DNA from: Acidiferrobacterales bacterium
GTDB lineage: Bacteria; Pseudomonadota; Gammaproteobacteria; Arenicellales; JAJDZL01
NCBI GenBank assembly: GCA_028820695.1
Contig: JAPPIB010000049.1
Span: 1-64,000 of the forward strand
Direction of reading: 5' to 3'
DNA: 64,000 nt
Positions within the stretch are counted from its first letter, which is position 1. Each line of letters starts with the position of its first letter. The notes below the pieces were generated by a model, which worked only from the letters and a program-made list of their open reading frames with translations, did no database searches and was not told the origin of the DNA. Below, piece after piece: positions 15,936 to 25,281 of this stretch. The position numbers were made by a program, and so were the translations under genes.

Positions 15936-17474
15936 GTGGGCCGCCGTCAATCCGAAAGAAGAACCCGCCGCATGCTAAGCGGCAACCAGGGATTCGTACA
16001 ACAGCCTTTCAAGGCGTTGCGAAATCCCTACCCGCCGATGGAAATTATTTCCGCCGATCAGGTTGAATCCATTCATCAAGCCAGTCTCAGGGTTCTGCGT
16101 GATGTCGGCATTCGGGTCGAAAGCGAGACTGCCTTGCGATTGCTGAACGATGCAAGAGCGGATGTCGATAAGGACCGCAGGCACGTCCGATTCGACCCCG
16201 ATCTTGTCGAAGAATTGATCAGCGGCTTGCCTGAAGAATTCACCATCCATGCCAGAAACCCATCCAAGACTGTCACCATGGGTAAGAATTCAATCGTATT
16301 TGCGACAGTGACCGGTCCTTCTTTTGTGACTGACATGGACCGCGGGCGCCGGGCAGGCACTCAGCAGGACATGGAAAATTTCGTCAGATTGTCGGGTTCG
16401 CTGAATGTCTTCCATCATGAAGGCGGTAGCGGATTGGAGCCCTTGGACCTGCCGCCTGCCACCCGGCACCTGGAAATGATGTACGCCCAAGTCACCTTGA
16501 CTGACAAGGGTTGGCAGCCATGCTGGATGAACACAGGTGAGCGGGCCAGGGACTGTATCGAAATGGCAAAAATCGCGTTGCAGACGGATGATGATGGGTT
16601 GCGAGACAAACCGGCCATCATCGGCGGCATCAACACAAACACACCCTTGTTGCTGGACGAGGGTCAGGCGGACGCCATGCGAGAATTCGCGTTGGCGGGA
16701 CAGCCTGTACACATCACACCGTTCACATTGGCAGGCGCCATGGCCCCGGCGACGGTCGCAGGGGCGGTCACATTGCAAAATGCCGAAGTCCTCGGTTGTA
16801 TCGCGCTGACTCAGGCCGCCGCTCCCGGTTCTCCCACATTCTACGGACACTTTACCTCCAATGTGGACATGAGGAGCGGCTCTCCGGCATTCGGCACGCC
16901 GGAATATGCGCAATCGCTGATCATGTCCGGTCAGCTTGCGCGCCGATACAAACTGCCGTTGCGCTCATCCAATACGACTGCTTCCGCTTGTGTGGATCTC
17001 CAGGCCGTCTACGAGAGTGACATGTCGATCAACGCCTGCATCCAGGCACACGTCAACAATGTCATGCATGCAGGTGGCTGGCTGGAAGGCGGATTGACCT
17101 GCTCATTCGAGAAACTGATACTGGATGCTGAATTGCTGCAGATGCAGTCCGCTTTTCTTGAGCCGGTGATTATCGACGAGGATACGCTGGCTTTTGATGC
17201 CATTGAGGAAGTCGGAGCCGGCGGACACTACTTTGGTGCCGCGCATACCCTTGAACGGTATCAGGATGCATTCTATCAGCCAATCCTGTCGGATTGGCGT
17301 AACTTTGAGACTTGGCGGGACGATGGCGGTCGAACCGCATTGGACCGGGCGAATTCAATCTGGAAGCAACTGTTGCGAGATTATGAGAAGCCTCCGATTG
17401 ATCCGGCACTTGAAGAGGAGCTGCAGGCATTCATGGCAAAGCGTAAACAGGAGATTCAGTCCAAACGTGCCTGA
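15936..17474 (+). CDS. Trimethylamine methyltransferase (MttB) family protein, non-pyrrolysine
   Basis: The 512-residue protein belongs to the MttB superfamily of corrinoid-linked methyltransferases for quaternary or tertiary amines. Family features include EGGSGLEPLDLPP near residue 165, NTNTPLLLDEGQ near 230 and a glycine-rich GAGGHYFGAAHTL near 430. The frame runs without any TAG, so it has no pyrrolysine and is more like glycine betaine methyltransferase (MtgB) than archaeal MttB. A corrinoid protein gene is not seen nearby. The start may be GTG 15936 or ATG 15972. It follows the dehydrogenase by 97 bases. Confidence 0.88.
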   Translation: MGRRQSERRTRRMLSGNQGFVQQPFKALRNPYPPMEIISADQVESIHQASLRVLRDVGIRVESETALRLLNDARADVDKDRRHVRFDPDLVEELISGLPEEFTIHARNPSKTVTMGKNSIVFATVTGPSFVTDMDRGRRAGTQQDMENFVRLSGSLNVFHHEGGSGLEPLDLPPATRHLEMMYAQVTLTDKGWQPCWMNTGERARDCIEMAKIALQTDDDGLRDKPAIIGGINTNTPLLLDEGQADAMREFALAGQPVHITPFTLAGAMAPATVAGAVTLQNAEVLGCIALTQAAAPGSPTFYGHFTSNVDMRSGSPAFGTPEYAQSLIMSGQLARRYKLPLRSSNTTASACVDLQAVYESDMSINACIQAHVNNVMHAGGWLEGGLTCSFEKLILDAELLQMQSAFLEPVIIDEDTLAFDAIEEVGAGGHYFGAAHTLERYQDAFYQPILSDWRNFETWRDDGGRTALDRANSIWKQLLRDYEKPPIDPALEEELQAFMAKRKQEIQSKRA

Positions 17475-17512
17475 CGAGGCTTTCATCGAGGACGGGAAAG
17501 GCGGATCCCGAA

Positions 17513-18169
17513 TTGAGTGAGATCTATGATCGATTGGACGGCACCTACCAGAAAATTCACAATCTCTATCTGGCATTTTCCCTGCAGCCGAAACCGCTGC
17601 TCGCCGCAGACCGGCATTTTCGGGACGTCATGCACAATCCGGACAATCAGTTGTCGATGTGGTTTCTGGAGTTATTGGCTTCCCAGGTTGCGATCATCGC
17701 CGAATGCCACTATGCATTGACGCATCACGGCGCAAACTTCAAGCATTTGCTCGGTGATGAACAGCTCGGAGAATCCATGCTGCAAGCGGTACGAGAGGAT
17801 AACTTTGTCGATAACTCCCTGTTCACCCCGAAACACGCCGCCTTGCTGGTTTTCGGCGCAAAGCTGTCGCGTTGTCCACAAGACATGACTGGCGAGGATA
17901 TTGAGTCACTCAGACAGGTTGGGGTGACCGACACTGAAATACTTGAAGCGGTGCAGGCGACGTCTTGTTTTGCCTACTGGGTGCGATTCATCAATGCTTT
18001 GGGCATCAAATCGGTGATGAATGACTTCATTGAAGACGCTGACTCCTCACCCCGATGTCGGTCGAGTGATACGACGACATCGTCTGAGGTCACAGTCTTA
18101 CCGTTGTGGAACGTTACACCTTCTCGCAATGTGAAGATCCACTCTGAAGGATCCGCACCAGGCTCGTAG
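17513..18169 (+). CDS. Carboxymuconolactone decarboxylase / AhpD-like protein
   Basis: The 218-residue product has the all-helical AhpD fold signature IIAECHYALTHHG near residue 61, with one cysteine instead of the CxxC pair, and a second helical repeat with ILEAVQATSCFAYWVRFINALG near 145. These are usual for peroxidase-related CMD proteins. The last 40 residues, from about 178, are serine/threonine-rich and not typical of the family; they may be an extension from a lost stop. The start is TTG 17513. It follows the MttB gene by 38 bases and is probably in the same transcript. The reaction is unknown. Confidence 0.75.
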   Translation: MSEIYDRLDGTYQKIHNLYLAFSLQPKPLLAADRHFRDVMHNPDNQLSMWFLELLASQVAIIAECHYALTHHGANFKHLLGDEQLGESMLQAVREDNFVDNSLFTPKHAALLVFGAKLSRCPQDMTGEDIESLRQVGVTDTEILEAVQATSCFAYWVRFINALGIKSVMNDFIEDADSSPRCRSSDTTTSSEVTVLPLWNVTPSRNVKIHSEGSAPGS

Positions 18170-18368
18170 GACTCGGCCAGCAGAGGTTTCGTTGCTGTTG
18201 TGCCGTTCTTGAGCTGTCAATTCGGAATTTCCCCAACTCGGCAAGTCAAACGGAGATGATGGGCTCAATCAGATAAACGAATAGCCCTGATCAGGTTGCT
18301 TCGACAGGCTGCCGGGTTCGCGCATTGAGATATAATTCAGGTACTTCGATCATCGTTGCTTTCGTCTG

Positions 18369-19190
18369 ATGCCAAGTTCCGAACCCCCTGATCCTGAACG
18401 TCTTATTGATGATGTAGTGCAACTGTCGATTGAGGCCGGCCAGGAGATTCTGCAACATTATCAGACTGATTACAGTGTTGAGTACAAGTCCAACAATACG
18501 CCTGTAACGATCGCCGATGTGCGTGCGAACGGAATCATCGTCTCGGGTCTCAAGCACCTTGAGCCATCCATTCCCATCATTTCAGAAGAGTCACCGCTTC
18601 CGGACTACGAAGAACGTTCGATGTGGTCATGCTACTGGCTCGTAGATCCGCTGGATGGAACGAAGTCATTCGTGCGTCAGGAAGATGAATTCACCGTAAA
18701 TATCGCACTTGTGGACGGGGCATCAGTAATATTGGGTGTGGTGCACAGCCCGTGCGAAAATCGCACCTATTGGGGTGTAAGCGGTAATGGGGCACACTGC
18801 CTTGACAGCGAGAACGATGTGGTGCGAAAGATCAGCGTTCGTAACTGCTCGGAAGGTCGGGCGACGGTCATCACCCCGCGGTCCCGAGGGTTTGAGAAAT
18901 CGAAGGTTTTCATTGATCACCTGGCGAGTGAGTCAATTGAATGTGATGTCGTTCGCGCTTCCAGTTCGATTAAGTTCTGCAGGGTTGCTGAAGGTGTGGC
19001 CGATGTCTTTCCCAGTTTTACCAATACATGTGAATGGGATACTGCAGCCGCACAATGTGTATTGGAATGTGCTGGTGGAAAAGTCGTGGACCCCGCCGGG
19101 AACACAGTTGTCTATAACAAGCCTGATATGCTGAACCCCAATTTTCTGGCTTCAGGCGATGCCGACATTGATTGGACAAGATTTGTTTGA
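18369..19190 (+). CDS. cysQ: 3'(2'),5'-bisphosphate nucleotidase CysQ (inositol phosphatase family)
   Basis: This enzyme removes phosphate from 3'-phosphoadenosine 5'-phosphate, a by-product of sulfate activation. The 273-residue protein has the metal-binding set of the family: ISEES near residue 74, WLVDPLDGTKSF near 95 and CEWDTAAAQ near 218. Length and the DPLDGTK pattern favour CysQ over plain inositol monophosphatase, though the two are hard to separate. It is followed by a convergent small membrane-protein gene. Confidence 0.85.
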   Translation: MPSSEPPDPERLIDDVVQLSIEAGQEILQHYQTDYSVEYKSNNTPVTIADVRANGIIVSGLKHLEPSIPIISEESPLPDYEERSMWSCYWLVDPLDGTKSFVRQEDEFTVNIALVDGASVILGVVHSPCENRTYWGVSGNGAHCLDSENDVVRKISVRNCSEGRATVITPRSRGFEKSKVFIDHLASESIECDVVRASSSIKFCRVAEGVADVFPSFTNTCEWDTAAAQCVLECAGGKVVDPAGNTVVYNKPDMLNPNFLASGDADIDWTRFV

Positions 19191-19191
19191 C

Positions 19192-19479
19192 TCATGCGTT
19201 GGTGCTTCGACTGCCTCTTCTCGCCCGGGCAACCCATCCCCAGCGTCTGACGCGGCGGACAAGCAGCTTGATATTGACATATAGGTAGCGGGCAAAACGA
19301 TAGTCTGCGGACAGTACGATCAATCCCAGAGGAATCATCCAGAAGCCGATAATCGGCAGGAATCCGAGAAATCCAAGCAGGACCAACCCAATACCAATTA
19401 TCTTGCGCAGCAGTGGCGGGAATGAATGGAGTCTTGTGATGTACTCCCTGATGCGATGTTTGCGCATGTCAGGTAGCAC
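19192..19479 (-). CDS. Small membrane protein, PGPGW-like
   Basis: The 95-residue protein has two closely spaced hydrophobic segments, about residues 25-58 (IIGIGLVLLGFLGFLP then GFWMIPLGLIVLS), and a very basic C-terminal tail. This hairpin plus basic tail resembles the small PGPGW transmembrane family. It lies head to head with dapF, and its stop is one base from cysQ. Function unknown. Confidence 0.65.
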   Translation of the reverse strand: MLPDMRKHRIREYITRLHSFPPLLRKIIGIGLVLLGFLGFLPIIGFWMIPLGLIVLSADYRFARYLYVNIKLLVRRVRRWGWVARARRGSRSTNA

Positions 19480-19499
19480 CCGTTGGTGAGATTTTGTCC

Positions 19500-20327
19500 A
19501 TGTTCAATTTCACAAAAATGCACTCATTCGGCAATGATTTCGTAATCATTGTAGGTGATGACGGACTTACCGGTTTGACACCGGCTAGAGCGAAATCGAT
19601 AGCCAACCGGAACAGCGGTATCGGCTGTGATCAGATTTTACTGGTGATTCCAATTTGCACTGAAAAGAACGTCTTCAAGTTTCGAATTTACAACACTGAC
19701 GGATCTCAAGCCGCGCAGTGTGGGAATGGCGCCCGATGTGTTGCTAGATTTCTGTATGATCGCGGGCTGGCAAACGATGAGGATATTATATTGCGAACCC
19801 ACGCTGACGACATTCGCTGCAAGATCAATGACGAGTCTACCGTAACTGTGTCGTTGGGCGTCCCCAATTTTGTACCGTCGGAAATTCCATTCGTCGCCGA
19901 CACAATCGCGGATACATACGAATTGGAAGTTAAGGGGACTTTGCAGACTGCATCAGTCCTGTCGATTGGCAATCCGCATGCTGTCATTGTTGTATCGGAT
20001 GTGGAATCGGCACCTGTGAGCGAACTGGGCGGTCCGATCGAGTTCCATCCCAGGTTCCCGCAGCGAACCAATGTCGGATTTATGGAAGTTGAATCCTCGG
20101 ATTCGATTCGCTTGCGGGTGCACGAACGCGGTGTTGGTGAGACTCGTGCCTGCGGCAGCGGCGCGTGTGCCGCTGTCATTGCAGGACAACGCCTTGGGTT
20201 GTTGGACGAGTCCGTGACTGTCAATGTCGAGGCCGGACAGCTGTTTGTCGAATGGCATGGCGAAGGCGAACCGGTGTTGCTGACCGGGCCTACAACGTAC
20301 GTATTCGAGGGCCGGTTGCTGGACTGA
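19500..20327 (+). CDS. dapF: Diaminopimelate epimerase DapF
   Basis: DapF converts LL- to meso-diaminopimelate for lysine and peptidoglycan synthesis, without a cofactor. The 275-residue protein shows both catalytic cysteines: QCGNGARC near residue 71 and RACGSGAC near 215. The N-terminus FTKMHSFGNDF is typical. I place the start at ATG 19500; a TTG two codons upstream is possible. xerC follows, as in many gammaproteobacteria, but the usual DUF484 gene between them is missing. Confidence 0.96.
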   Translation: MFNFTKMHSFGNDFVIIVGDDGLTGLTPARAKSIANRNSGIGCDQILLVIPICTEKNVFKFRIYNTDGSQAAQCGNGARCVARFLYDRGLANDEDIILRTHADDIRCKINDESTVTVSLGVPNFVPSEIPFVADTIADTYELEVKGTLQTASVLSIGNPHAVIVVSDVESAPVSELGGPIEFHPRFPQRTNVGFMEVESSDSIRLRVHERGVGETRACGSGACAAVIAGQRLGLLDESVTVNVEAGQLFVEWHGEGEPVLLTGPTTYVFEGRLLD

Positions 20328-20355
20328 TCGATTCGGTCCGAAATGGGAATGGGAC

Positions 20356-21258
20356 ATGTCAGCCACTGATCTTGTATATCGTTTTGTCAGTCACCTGGAG
20401 AACGAACGGAGGCTGTCACCGCACACAGTTTCGAATTACAGGCGGGATCTGCAGCGTCTGAACCTGTACCGAACTGAACATGAGATCAAGAGTTGGTCCC
20501 AGTTCACAGTGGTGCTCGCGCGCGGCTTCGTGGGAGATTGTCATCGTAACGGACTGTCCGGCTCGAGCATTGGCAGAATGCTGTCAAGTTCACGTTCGTT
20601 CTTCAGGTTCCTCAAGCGCGAGAATCTTGTCTCCTACAACCCGTTTGAGGGCGTATCCGCACCAAAGTCCCCGCGAAAGCTACCGAAAGTCCTGACTGCA
20701 GAACAGGCAATCAGTCTTGTGGACCTCAAGGGCGACGATCTGATTACCGTTCGCGATCGGGCAATACTTGAACTCGTTTATTCGACTGGTATCCGGTTGC
20801 AGGAACTGATTGGCGCGGACGTTAACGATGTCAACCTGTCAGAGAAGATGATTCGGGTGCTCGGGAAGGGCTCCAAGGAGAGAATTGTTCCGATCGGAAC
20901 TCATGCATCACGGGCACTTGAGGAGTGGTTGACGAGGCGACACGAGTGGGCAGACACTGACGAGACCGCCCTGTTTGTCACTGCCAGGGGGAAACGCCCC
21001 GGCAGTCGGGCAATTCAGAAAAGAATTGAGGTCCGCGCAGTGGAGCAGGGCTTGCCTGTCAATGTGCATCCACACATGCTGCGTCATTCGTTTGCGACGC
21101 ATGTCCTCGAATCGAGCGGCGACATCCGGGCGATCCAGGAGTTTCTCGGGCACGCCAATCTGTCGACAACCCAGATTTACACTCATCTGGATTTCGGCCA
21201 TCTGTCGAGAGAGTACGATAGGGCTCATCCGAGGGCGAAAAAGAAACAGTCAACATAG
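20356..21258 (+). CDS. xerC: Tyrosine recombinase XerC
   Basis: XerC, with XerD, resolves chromosome dimers at dif. The 300-residue protein has an N-terminal SAM-like core-binding domain (residues 1-95) and a catalytic domain with all the active-site groups: Arg in STGIRLQEL near 145, Lys in GKGSKERIVP near 170, HMLRHSFATH near 242, the later His in LGHANLSTTQ and the nucleophile in IYTHLD near 277. Gene order after dapF supports XerC over XerD or a phage integrase. A transposase remnant begins 14 bases after the stop. Confidence 0.93.
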   Translation: MSATDLVYRFVSHLENERRLSPHTVSNYRRDLQRLNLYRTEHEIKSWSQFTVVLARGFVGDCHRNGLSGSSIGRMLSSSRSFFRFLKRENLVSYNPFEGVSAPKSPRKLPKVLTAEQAISLVDLKGDDLITVRDRAILELVYSTGIRLQELIGADVNDVNLSEKMIRVLGKGSKERIVPIGTHASRALEEWLTRRHEWADTDETALFVTARGKRPGSRAIQKRIEVRAVEQGLPVNVHPHMLRHSFATHVLESSGDIRAIQEFLGHANLSTTQIYTHLDFGHLSREYDRAHPRAKKKQST

Positions 21259-21272
21259 GCCCCTGCACGATT

Positions 21273-21599
21273 TTGATGGAAGTTATAAATCATGGTGCCG
21301 GTGAATATGTAAGGGAGCAAGCACATACCAACGGAATCGAGTCTTTTTGGGCTACTCTGAAACGAGCTCATTTTTGTACATTCCACAAACTTAGCCCCAA
21401 ACACTTGCAACGCTATGTTGATGAGTTTGCCGGTCGGCACAATGTACGCAGTCAAGACACCACTGCGCAAATTGAATCAATCAGGCGTGGTATGGAAGGC
21501 GAACGGCTTACGTACAAAGACCTTATCGCTGGGAATGGGCTTGATTCTTATTTAAGCGTAATGCACGGATATAGGGGTTTTAAAATATTTCATCAATAA
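21273..21599 (+). pseudogene. C-terminal remnant of an IS1595-family (ISXO2-like) transposase
   Basis: The 108-residue frame matches the last third of ISXO2-type transposases: HTNGIESFWATLKRAH, which includes the last acidic catalytic residue, then SPKHLQRYVDEFAGRHN and a tail with YKDLIAGNGL. The N-terminal zinc ribbon and first catalytic acids are absent, and no terminal inverted repeats are apparent. It lies right behind xerC, so the element inserted there and decayed by deletion of its left part. Confidence 0.8.
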
Positions 21600-22149
21600 A
21601 AACAGATAGTTGTTATTTAAGCGCAACATTGCATTGTGCGTATTGATCCGCGATGGGTTGGCCGTCGTCACCTCAACACCCAATACCGTTACGGGCCGAT
21701 TCTGTCCCCCTCCCACCGTCCGGACTTGATTCATGCGGTCAACGTGTGTCTTCTTCCACATTATCGAGAGTCTCCCTCACCGACTCACATCTTGCCATGT
21801 TCCACCGTTCAGTTGTCGGTAAACGACCAGCCATGGCGCCAGTCAAGACTCTGCGACCATACCTGGCGAACAAGAATTGGCGGGGACCGCCGTAATGGCA
21901 CAGCACCAATACAATAGGCGAACTTCGGTGGGAGGCAATTAAAGGCTGATATCGAAAATGCCTCTATATGAGGCGCTCGTTTATCTAAAAAGCCAACGCC
22001 AAACTTGAAGAATTAGCAAAATTTTGAGCCGTTAGGGAGCGAGTCGGCTTTCGGCACTCATCTATAACATTCCCCATTTTGATTGACAATTGAATTGGTG
22101 TCTGGTAATGTGGACTCAGACCAACTAATGAAGAGAGAGGAAAAAGGCT
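21600..22149. other. Stretch without a recognised gene between the IS remnant and sodC
   Basis: Several short frames exist but none resembles a known protein. A small hairpin GCCTC-TATAT-GAGGC lies at 21960-21974. The last 70 bases should hold the sodC promoter. Confidence 0.4.
22083..22111 (+). promoter_or_regulatory. Candidate sigma70 promoter of sodC
   Basis: TTGACA at 22083-22088 is followed 17 bases later by TAATGT (22106-22111), preceded by TG as in an extended -10. It is 39 bases upstream of the sodC start, behind which lies a good ribosome site (AGAGAGGA). The -10 match is weak. Confidence 0.35.
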
Positions 22150-22698
22150 ATGAAGCGATTTCTGATTCTATTGGCCTTGGCGGGCTCTATGTTTTCCACC
22201 GCAGTTTTAGCCGATCAAGCGGTGAAAATGGTTGCCATGGCTCACTTTGTCAACGCAGACGGCGACATGATTGGAGAAGCCAAGATGTGGCAGGGTCCCA
22301 AAGGTGTGGTAGTGCTGGTGGAGATTTCCGGGTTGGAGCCCGGTAAGCATGCCATTCACATCCATAGTGTTGGAACCTGCGAACCGGATTTCAAGGCTTC
22401 AAAAGGTCACATCAACATTTTAGGCGCTTCTCACGGGCTGTTGAATCCGGATGGCCCGGACAATGGAGACTTGCCGAATATCTATGTAAATTCCGATGGC
22501 AGTGCGATGGCGGAAATGTACACGACCGCCGTTCATTTCGGGGGAATGATGGACAATCCGCCCGACACGTCCGCCAACCTGATGGATGAAGATGGCTCCG
22601 CGCTCGTTGTACACGCGCAGGGTGATGATCATATTACTCAGCCGATCGGAGGTGCTGGCGGCAGGGTTGCCTGTGGAGTGATTACCGGAATGATGTGA
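22150..22698 (+). CDS. sodC: Periplasmic Cu/Zn superoxide dismutase
   Basis: SodC dismutates superoxide in the periplasm. The 182-residue precursor starts with a signal peptide (MKRF, hydrophobic core, cleavage after VLA near residue 21). Metal ligands are visible in HAIHIHSVGTC (near 75), SHGLLNPDGP (near 97) and ALVVHAQGDDH (near 156), with the conserved Arg in GGRVACGVI near the end. Unusual features are a methionine-rich surface (HFGGMMDNPP) and the TGMM tail. It appears to be a single-gene unit with its own promoter and a hairpin after the stop. Confidence 0.93.
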   Translation: MKRFLILLALAGSMFSTAVLADQAVKMVAMAHFVNADGDMIGEAKMWQGPKGVVVLVEISGLEPGKHAIHIHSVGTCEPDFKASKGHINILGASHGLLNPDGPDNGDLPNIYVNSDGSAMAEMYTTAVHFGGMMDNPPDTSANLMDEDGSALVVHAQGDDHITQPIGGAGGRVACGVITGMM

Positions 22699-22722
22699 GG
22701 TTTCACATAGACTTGTGAAACC
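22699..22722 (+). terminator. Hairpin directly after sodC
   Basis: GGTTTCACA and TGTGAAACC pair perfectly around a six-base loop, beginning one base after the sodC stop. No clear T-run follows, so it may end transcription weakly or protect the 3' end of the mRNA. Confidence 0.5.
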
Positions 22723-23074
22723 GTATGGCTGCGTCCGCTCCTGACTGTGACGGAGTTTTCCGAGTCGCGGGCAACCGCTTCTGATGGTGCGAACTGGCGC
22801 ATGGCTGAAAAATCGCCTCGGCGATATTTCCTCGTCTTTCAGTATTCTCGTCGACACTGATTTAAGTTACAATTAGCCCTTTTGTTCGATTATCTACGCA
22901 ACAGATCACCAACTCTCAACTGACTCAAGGTGTCGGGTGGTTGTTGCGGAATTCTAGTCGATGAATTCGTTTTTGTCGCCGCTGTCGAGAGTGCGACTCT
23001 TGCCATTAACTCAAAATCAAAGAGTCTTTGAATCAGCGGTAATTTTTCTATGAAGTAAATTCAGGGAGATATAC
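22723..23074. other. Leader region upstream of the membrane pyrophosphatase
   Basis: No gene recognised. A short dyad ATCGCC-TC-GGCGAT lies at 22812-22825. The last bases give a clear ribosome site (CAGGGAGA) for hppA. The long leader could hold the promoter; no riboswitch was recognised. Confidence 0.35.
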
Positions 23075-25075
23075 ATGGATACAGGGGGTTTGATCCCGGT
23101 AAGCCTCGGAATCCTCGGGTTGGTATCTGCGTGGATCGTATTCGGTTTTGTCAAGCGCTTTCCGGAAGGCGAGGGCAAGGTTGTTGAAATATCGGCCGCA
23201 ATCCATAAAGGCGCAATGGTTTTCATGCGTCGCGAATACACAATTCTGATTATATTTGTTGCGGTCGTTGCTGTTTTTATCGCGATTTCGGATCTTGGCC
23301 TGAACACAATGTACGCGTTCTTGCTGGGAGCATTCTGTTCCGGCAGTGCCGGATACATCGGAATGTATACCGCGACAAAGTCAAACGTCCGTACAACCAC
23401 TGCCGCCCACACGCAAGGCGCATCCGAAGCTCTGACCGTAGCGTTTTTCGGTGGCTCGATCATGGGCTTGACCGTTGCGGCAATGGGACTTTTCGGACTG
23501 GGATTGCTCTATCTGTTTTTCGGTTCCGATCCTCATTCCGCCCATGCGATCCATGGCTTCGGGATGGGTGCCTCTTCAGTCGCACTGTTTTCCCGTGTCG
23601 GTGGGGGTATCTTTACCAAGAGCGCTGACGTCGGTGCCGATCTGGTTGGAAAAGTTGAAGCTGGGATTCCAGAGGACGATCCCCGCAATCCAGGTGTGAT
23701 TGCAGATAACGTCGGTGACAACGTCGGTGACGTTGCGGGTATGGGCTCGGACATTTTCGAGTCGTATTGCGGCTCAATGATCGCCAGCATCGCCATCGCC
23801 GCAACACTGAGTCAGTCAGATCTTGGCGCACAGGATAGTCTCATGTTCCTGCCGCTCGCCCTGTCGTCGGCAGGAATCCTGTGCTCACTGGCAGGAATCA
23901 TCCTTGTACGGATATTCACTTCCAGATCGGCGGAGGTTGCGTTACGAATCGGAACGATCGGCGCTTCAGTCATCTTTATCGGTGTTGCCGCGGTCGTTGT
24001 GAACTGGGTTGGTGTCGAAATGGCTGTATGGGGTGCCGTGCTGGTCGGCGCGGTCGGAGGAATCGTGATCGGTATGGTCACTGACTACTACACCAGCGGC
24101 AATCCAATACGAAAGATTGCCAAGGGTGGTGAAACCGGTCCCGCAACTGTGATGATCACAGGTCTGTCAGTTGGCATGCAGTCCGTAGTGGTGCCGTTGC
24201 TCATGCTCTGCACCATCATTGTCGTAGCGAGCTACCTTGCCGGACTGTACGGAGTTGGTGTTGCGGCAGTCGGTATGCTTGCGACTGTCGGTATGACCAT
24301 GGCAATCGATGCATACGGGCCGGTGGCAGACAATGCCGGTGGTATTGCGGAAATGGCCGGCCTCGGCGAAGAGACGCGTGAAATCACCGACTCTCTCGAT
24401 GCGCTGGGCAATACTACAGCCGCGATCGGAAAGGGTTTTGCGATCGGGGCGGCCGCGTTGGCAGCGCTTGCGATCATCACCGCGTATATCGAAACAGTGT
24501 CACTCAATGATCCTGAATTCTCATTGCAGATCAACGATCCGGTGGTTCTTGCAGGGATGTTCCTGGGCGGCATCTTCCCGTTTCTTGTCAGCAGTATGAC
24601 GATGACGGCAGTCGGGGACGCGGCATTTGACATGATCAAGGAAATCCGCCGCCAGTTCAAGGAAATCCCCGGACTGCTTGAGGGTAAGGCGGAGCCTGAC
24701 ACCGAGCGTTGTGTGGATATTGCGACCAAGGCCGCATTGCGCAGAATGGTGCCACCCGGCGTACTCGCTGTCGCCGCTCCCGTTGCAGTCGGATTCTCAC
24801 CACTTGGGCCGGAAGCGCTTGGTGGCATGCTGGGCGGCGCGCTGATTGGTTGCGTTCTGCTGGCATTGACAATGGCCAATGCCGGTGGTGCATGGGACAA
24901 TGCCAAGAAGTATGTCGAGAGCGGCAATCTTGGCGGCAAGGGTTCTGATGTTCACAAAGCTGTTGTGGTCGGAGATACAGTCGGCGACCCGTTCAAGGAC
25001 ACTTCAGGCCCATCGATGAATATCCTGATCAACGTCATGGCGATTGTAAGCCTGGTCATTGCGCCATTGCTGTAA
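23075..25075 (+). CDS. hppA: Membrane-bound ion-translocating pyrophosphatase
   Basis: HppA hydrolyses cytoplasmic PPi and pumps H+ or Na+ across the inner membrane. The 666-residue protein is almost all transmembrane helices and carries the PPi site motifs [11 protein letters not shown] near residue 187, [21 protein letters not shown] near 210-230, and [15 protein letters not shown] near 635. At the potassium switch it has [10 protein letters not shown] (Ala rather than Lys), the pattern of K+-stimulated enzymes. Whether it pumps Na+ or H+ cannot be settled by eye. The convergent neighbour is a PPi-type phosphofructokinase, another PPi-using enzyme. Confidence 0.95.
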   Translation: MDTGGLIPVSLGILGLVSAWIVFGFVKRFPEGEGKVVEISAAIHKGAMVFMRREYTILIIFVAVVAVFIAISDLGLNTMYAFLLGAFCSGSAGYIGMYTATKSNVRTTTAAHTQGASEALTVAFFGGSIMGLTVAAMGLFGLGLLYLFFGSDPHSAHAIHGFGMGASSVALFSRVGGGIFTKSADVGADLVGKVEAGIPEDDPRNPGVIADNVGDNVGDVAGMGSDIFESYCGSMIASIAIAATLSQSDLGAQDSLMFLPLALSSAGILCSLAGIILVRIFTSRSAEVALRIGTIGASVIFIGVAAVVVNWVGVEMAVWGAVLVGAVGGIVIGMVTDYYTSGNPIRKIAKGGETGPATVMITGLSVGMQSVVVPLLMLCTIIVVASYLAGLYGVGVAAVGMLATVGMTMAIDAYGPVADNAGGIAEMAGLGEETREITDSLDALGNTTAAIGKGFAIGAAALAALAIITAYIETVSLNDPEFSLQINDPVVLAGMFLGGIFPFLVSSMTMTAVGDAAFDMIKEIRRQFKEIPGLLEGKAEPDTERCVDIATKAALRRMVPPGVLAVAAPVAVGFSPLGPEALGGMLGGALIGCVLLALTMANAGGAWDNAKKYVESGNLGGKGSDVHKAVVVGDTVGDPFKDTSGPSMNILINVMAIVSLVIAPLL

Positions 25076-25281
25076 CCGGCGCAAACTCACTTCGATGAGA
25101 AAACACTGAAGTTGGCGTCAGGCGCCGAGGCTGCTGGAAAAATCGATTCGTTCTGACTGTCGGGGTGAATTCGCACCTTGACGGGACAGGCGATTCATCG
25201 ACTTATCCGGCAACAGGATCAGCCTGACTTGTTGTGCTGCCCGAAGCGGATTTCAAGGTTTTTCGATCGCCGCAGCAACCT

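Noticed and set aside
15936-17474. Possible pyrrolysine-containing MttB
   Set aside because: The whole frame has no internal TAG, so no pyrrolysine codon exists.
24232-24939. A 235-codon minus-strand open frame inside hppA
   Set aside because: It is Ser/Ala/Pro-rich and lies wholly opposite conserved hppA motifs; an antisense shadow.
23075-25075. Assignment of HppA as a sodium pump
   Set aside because: The glutamate in DIFESY occurs in both Na+ and H+ types; sequence alone by eye does not decide.
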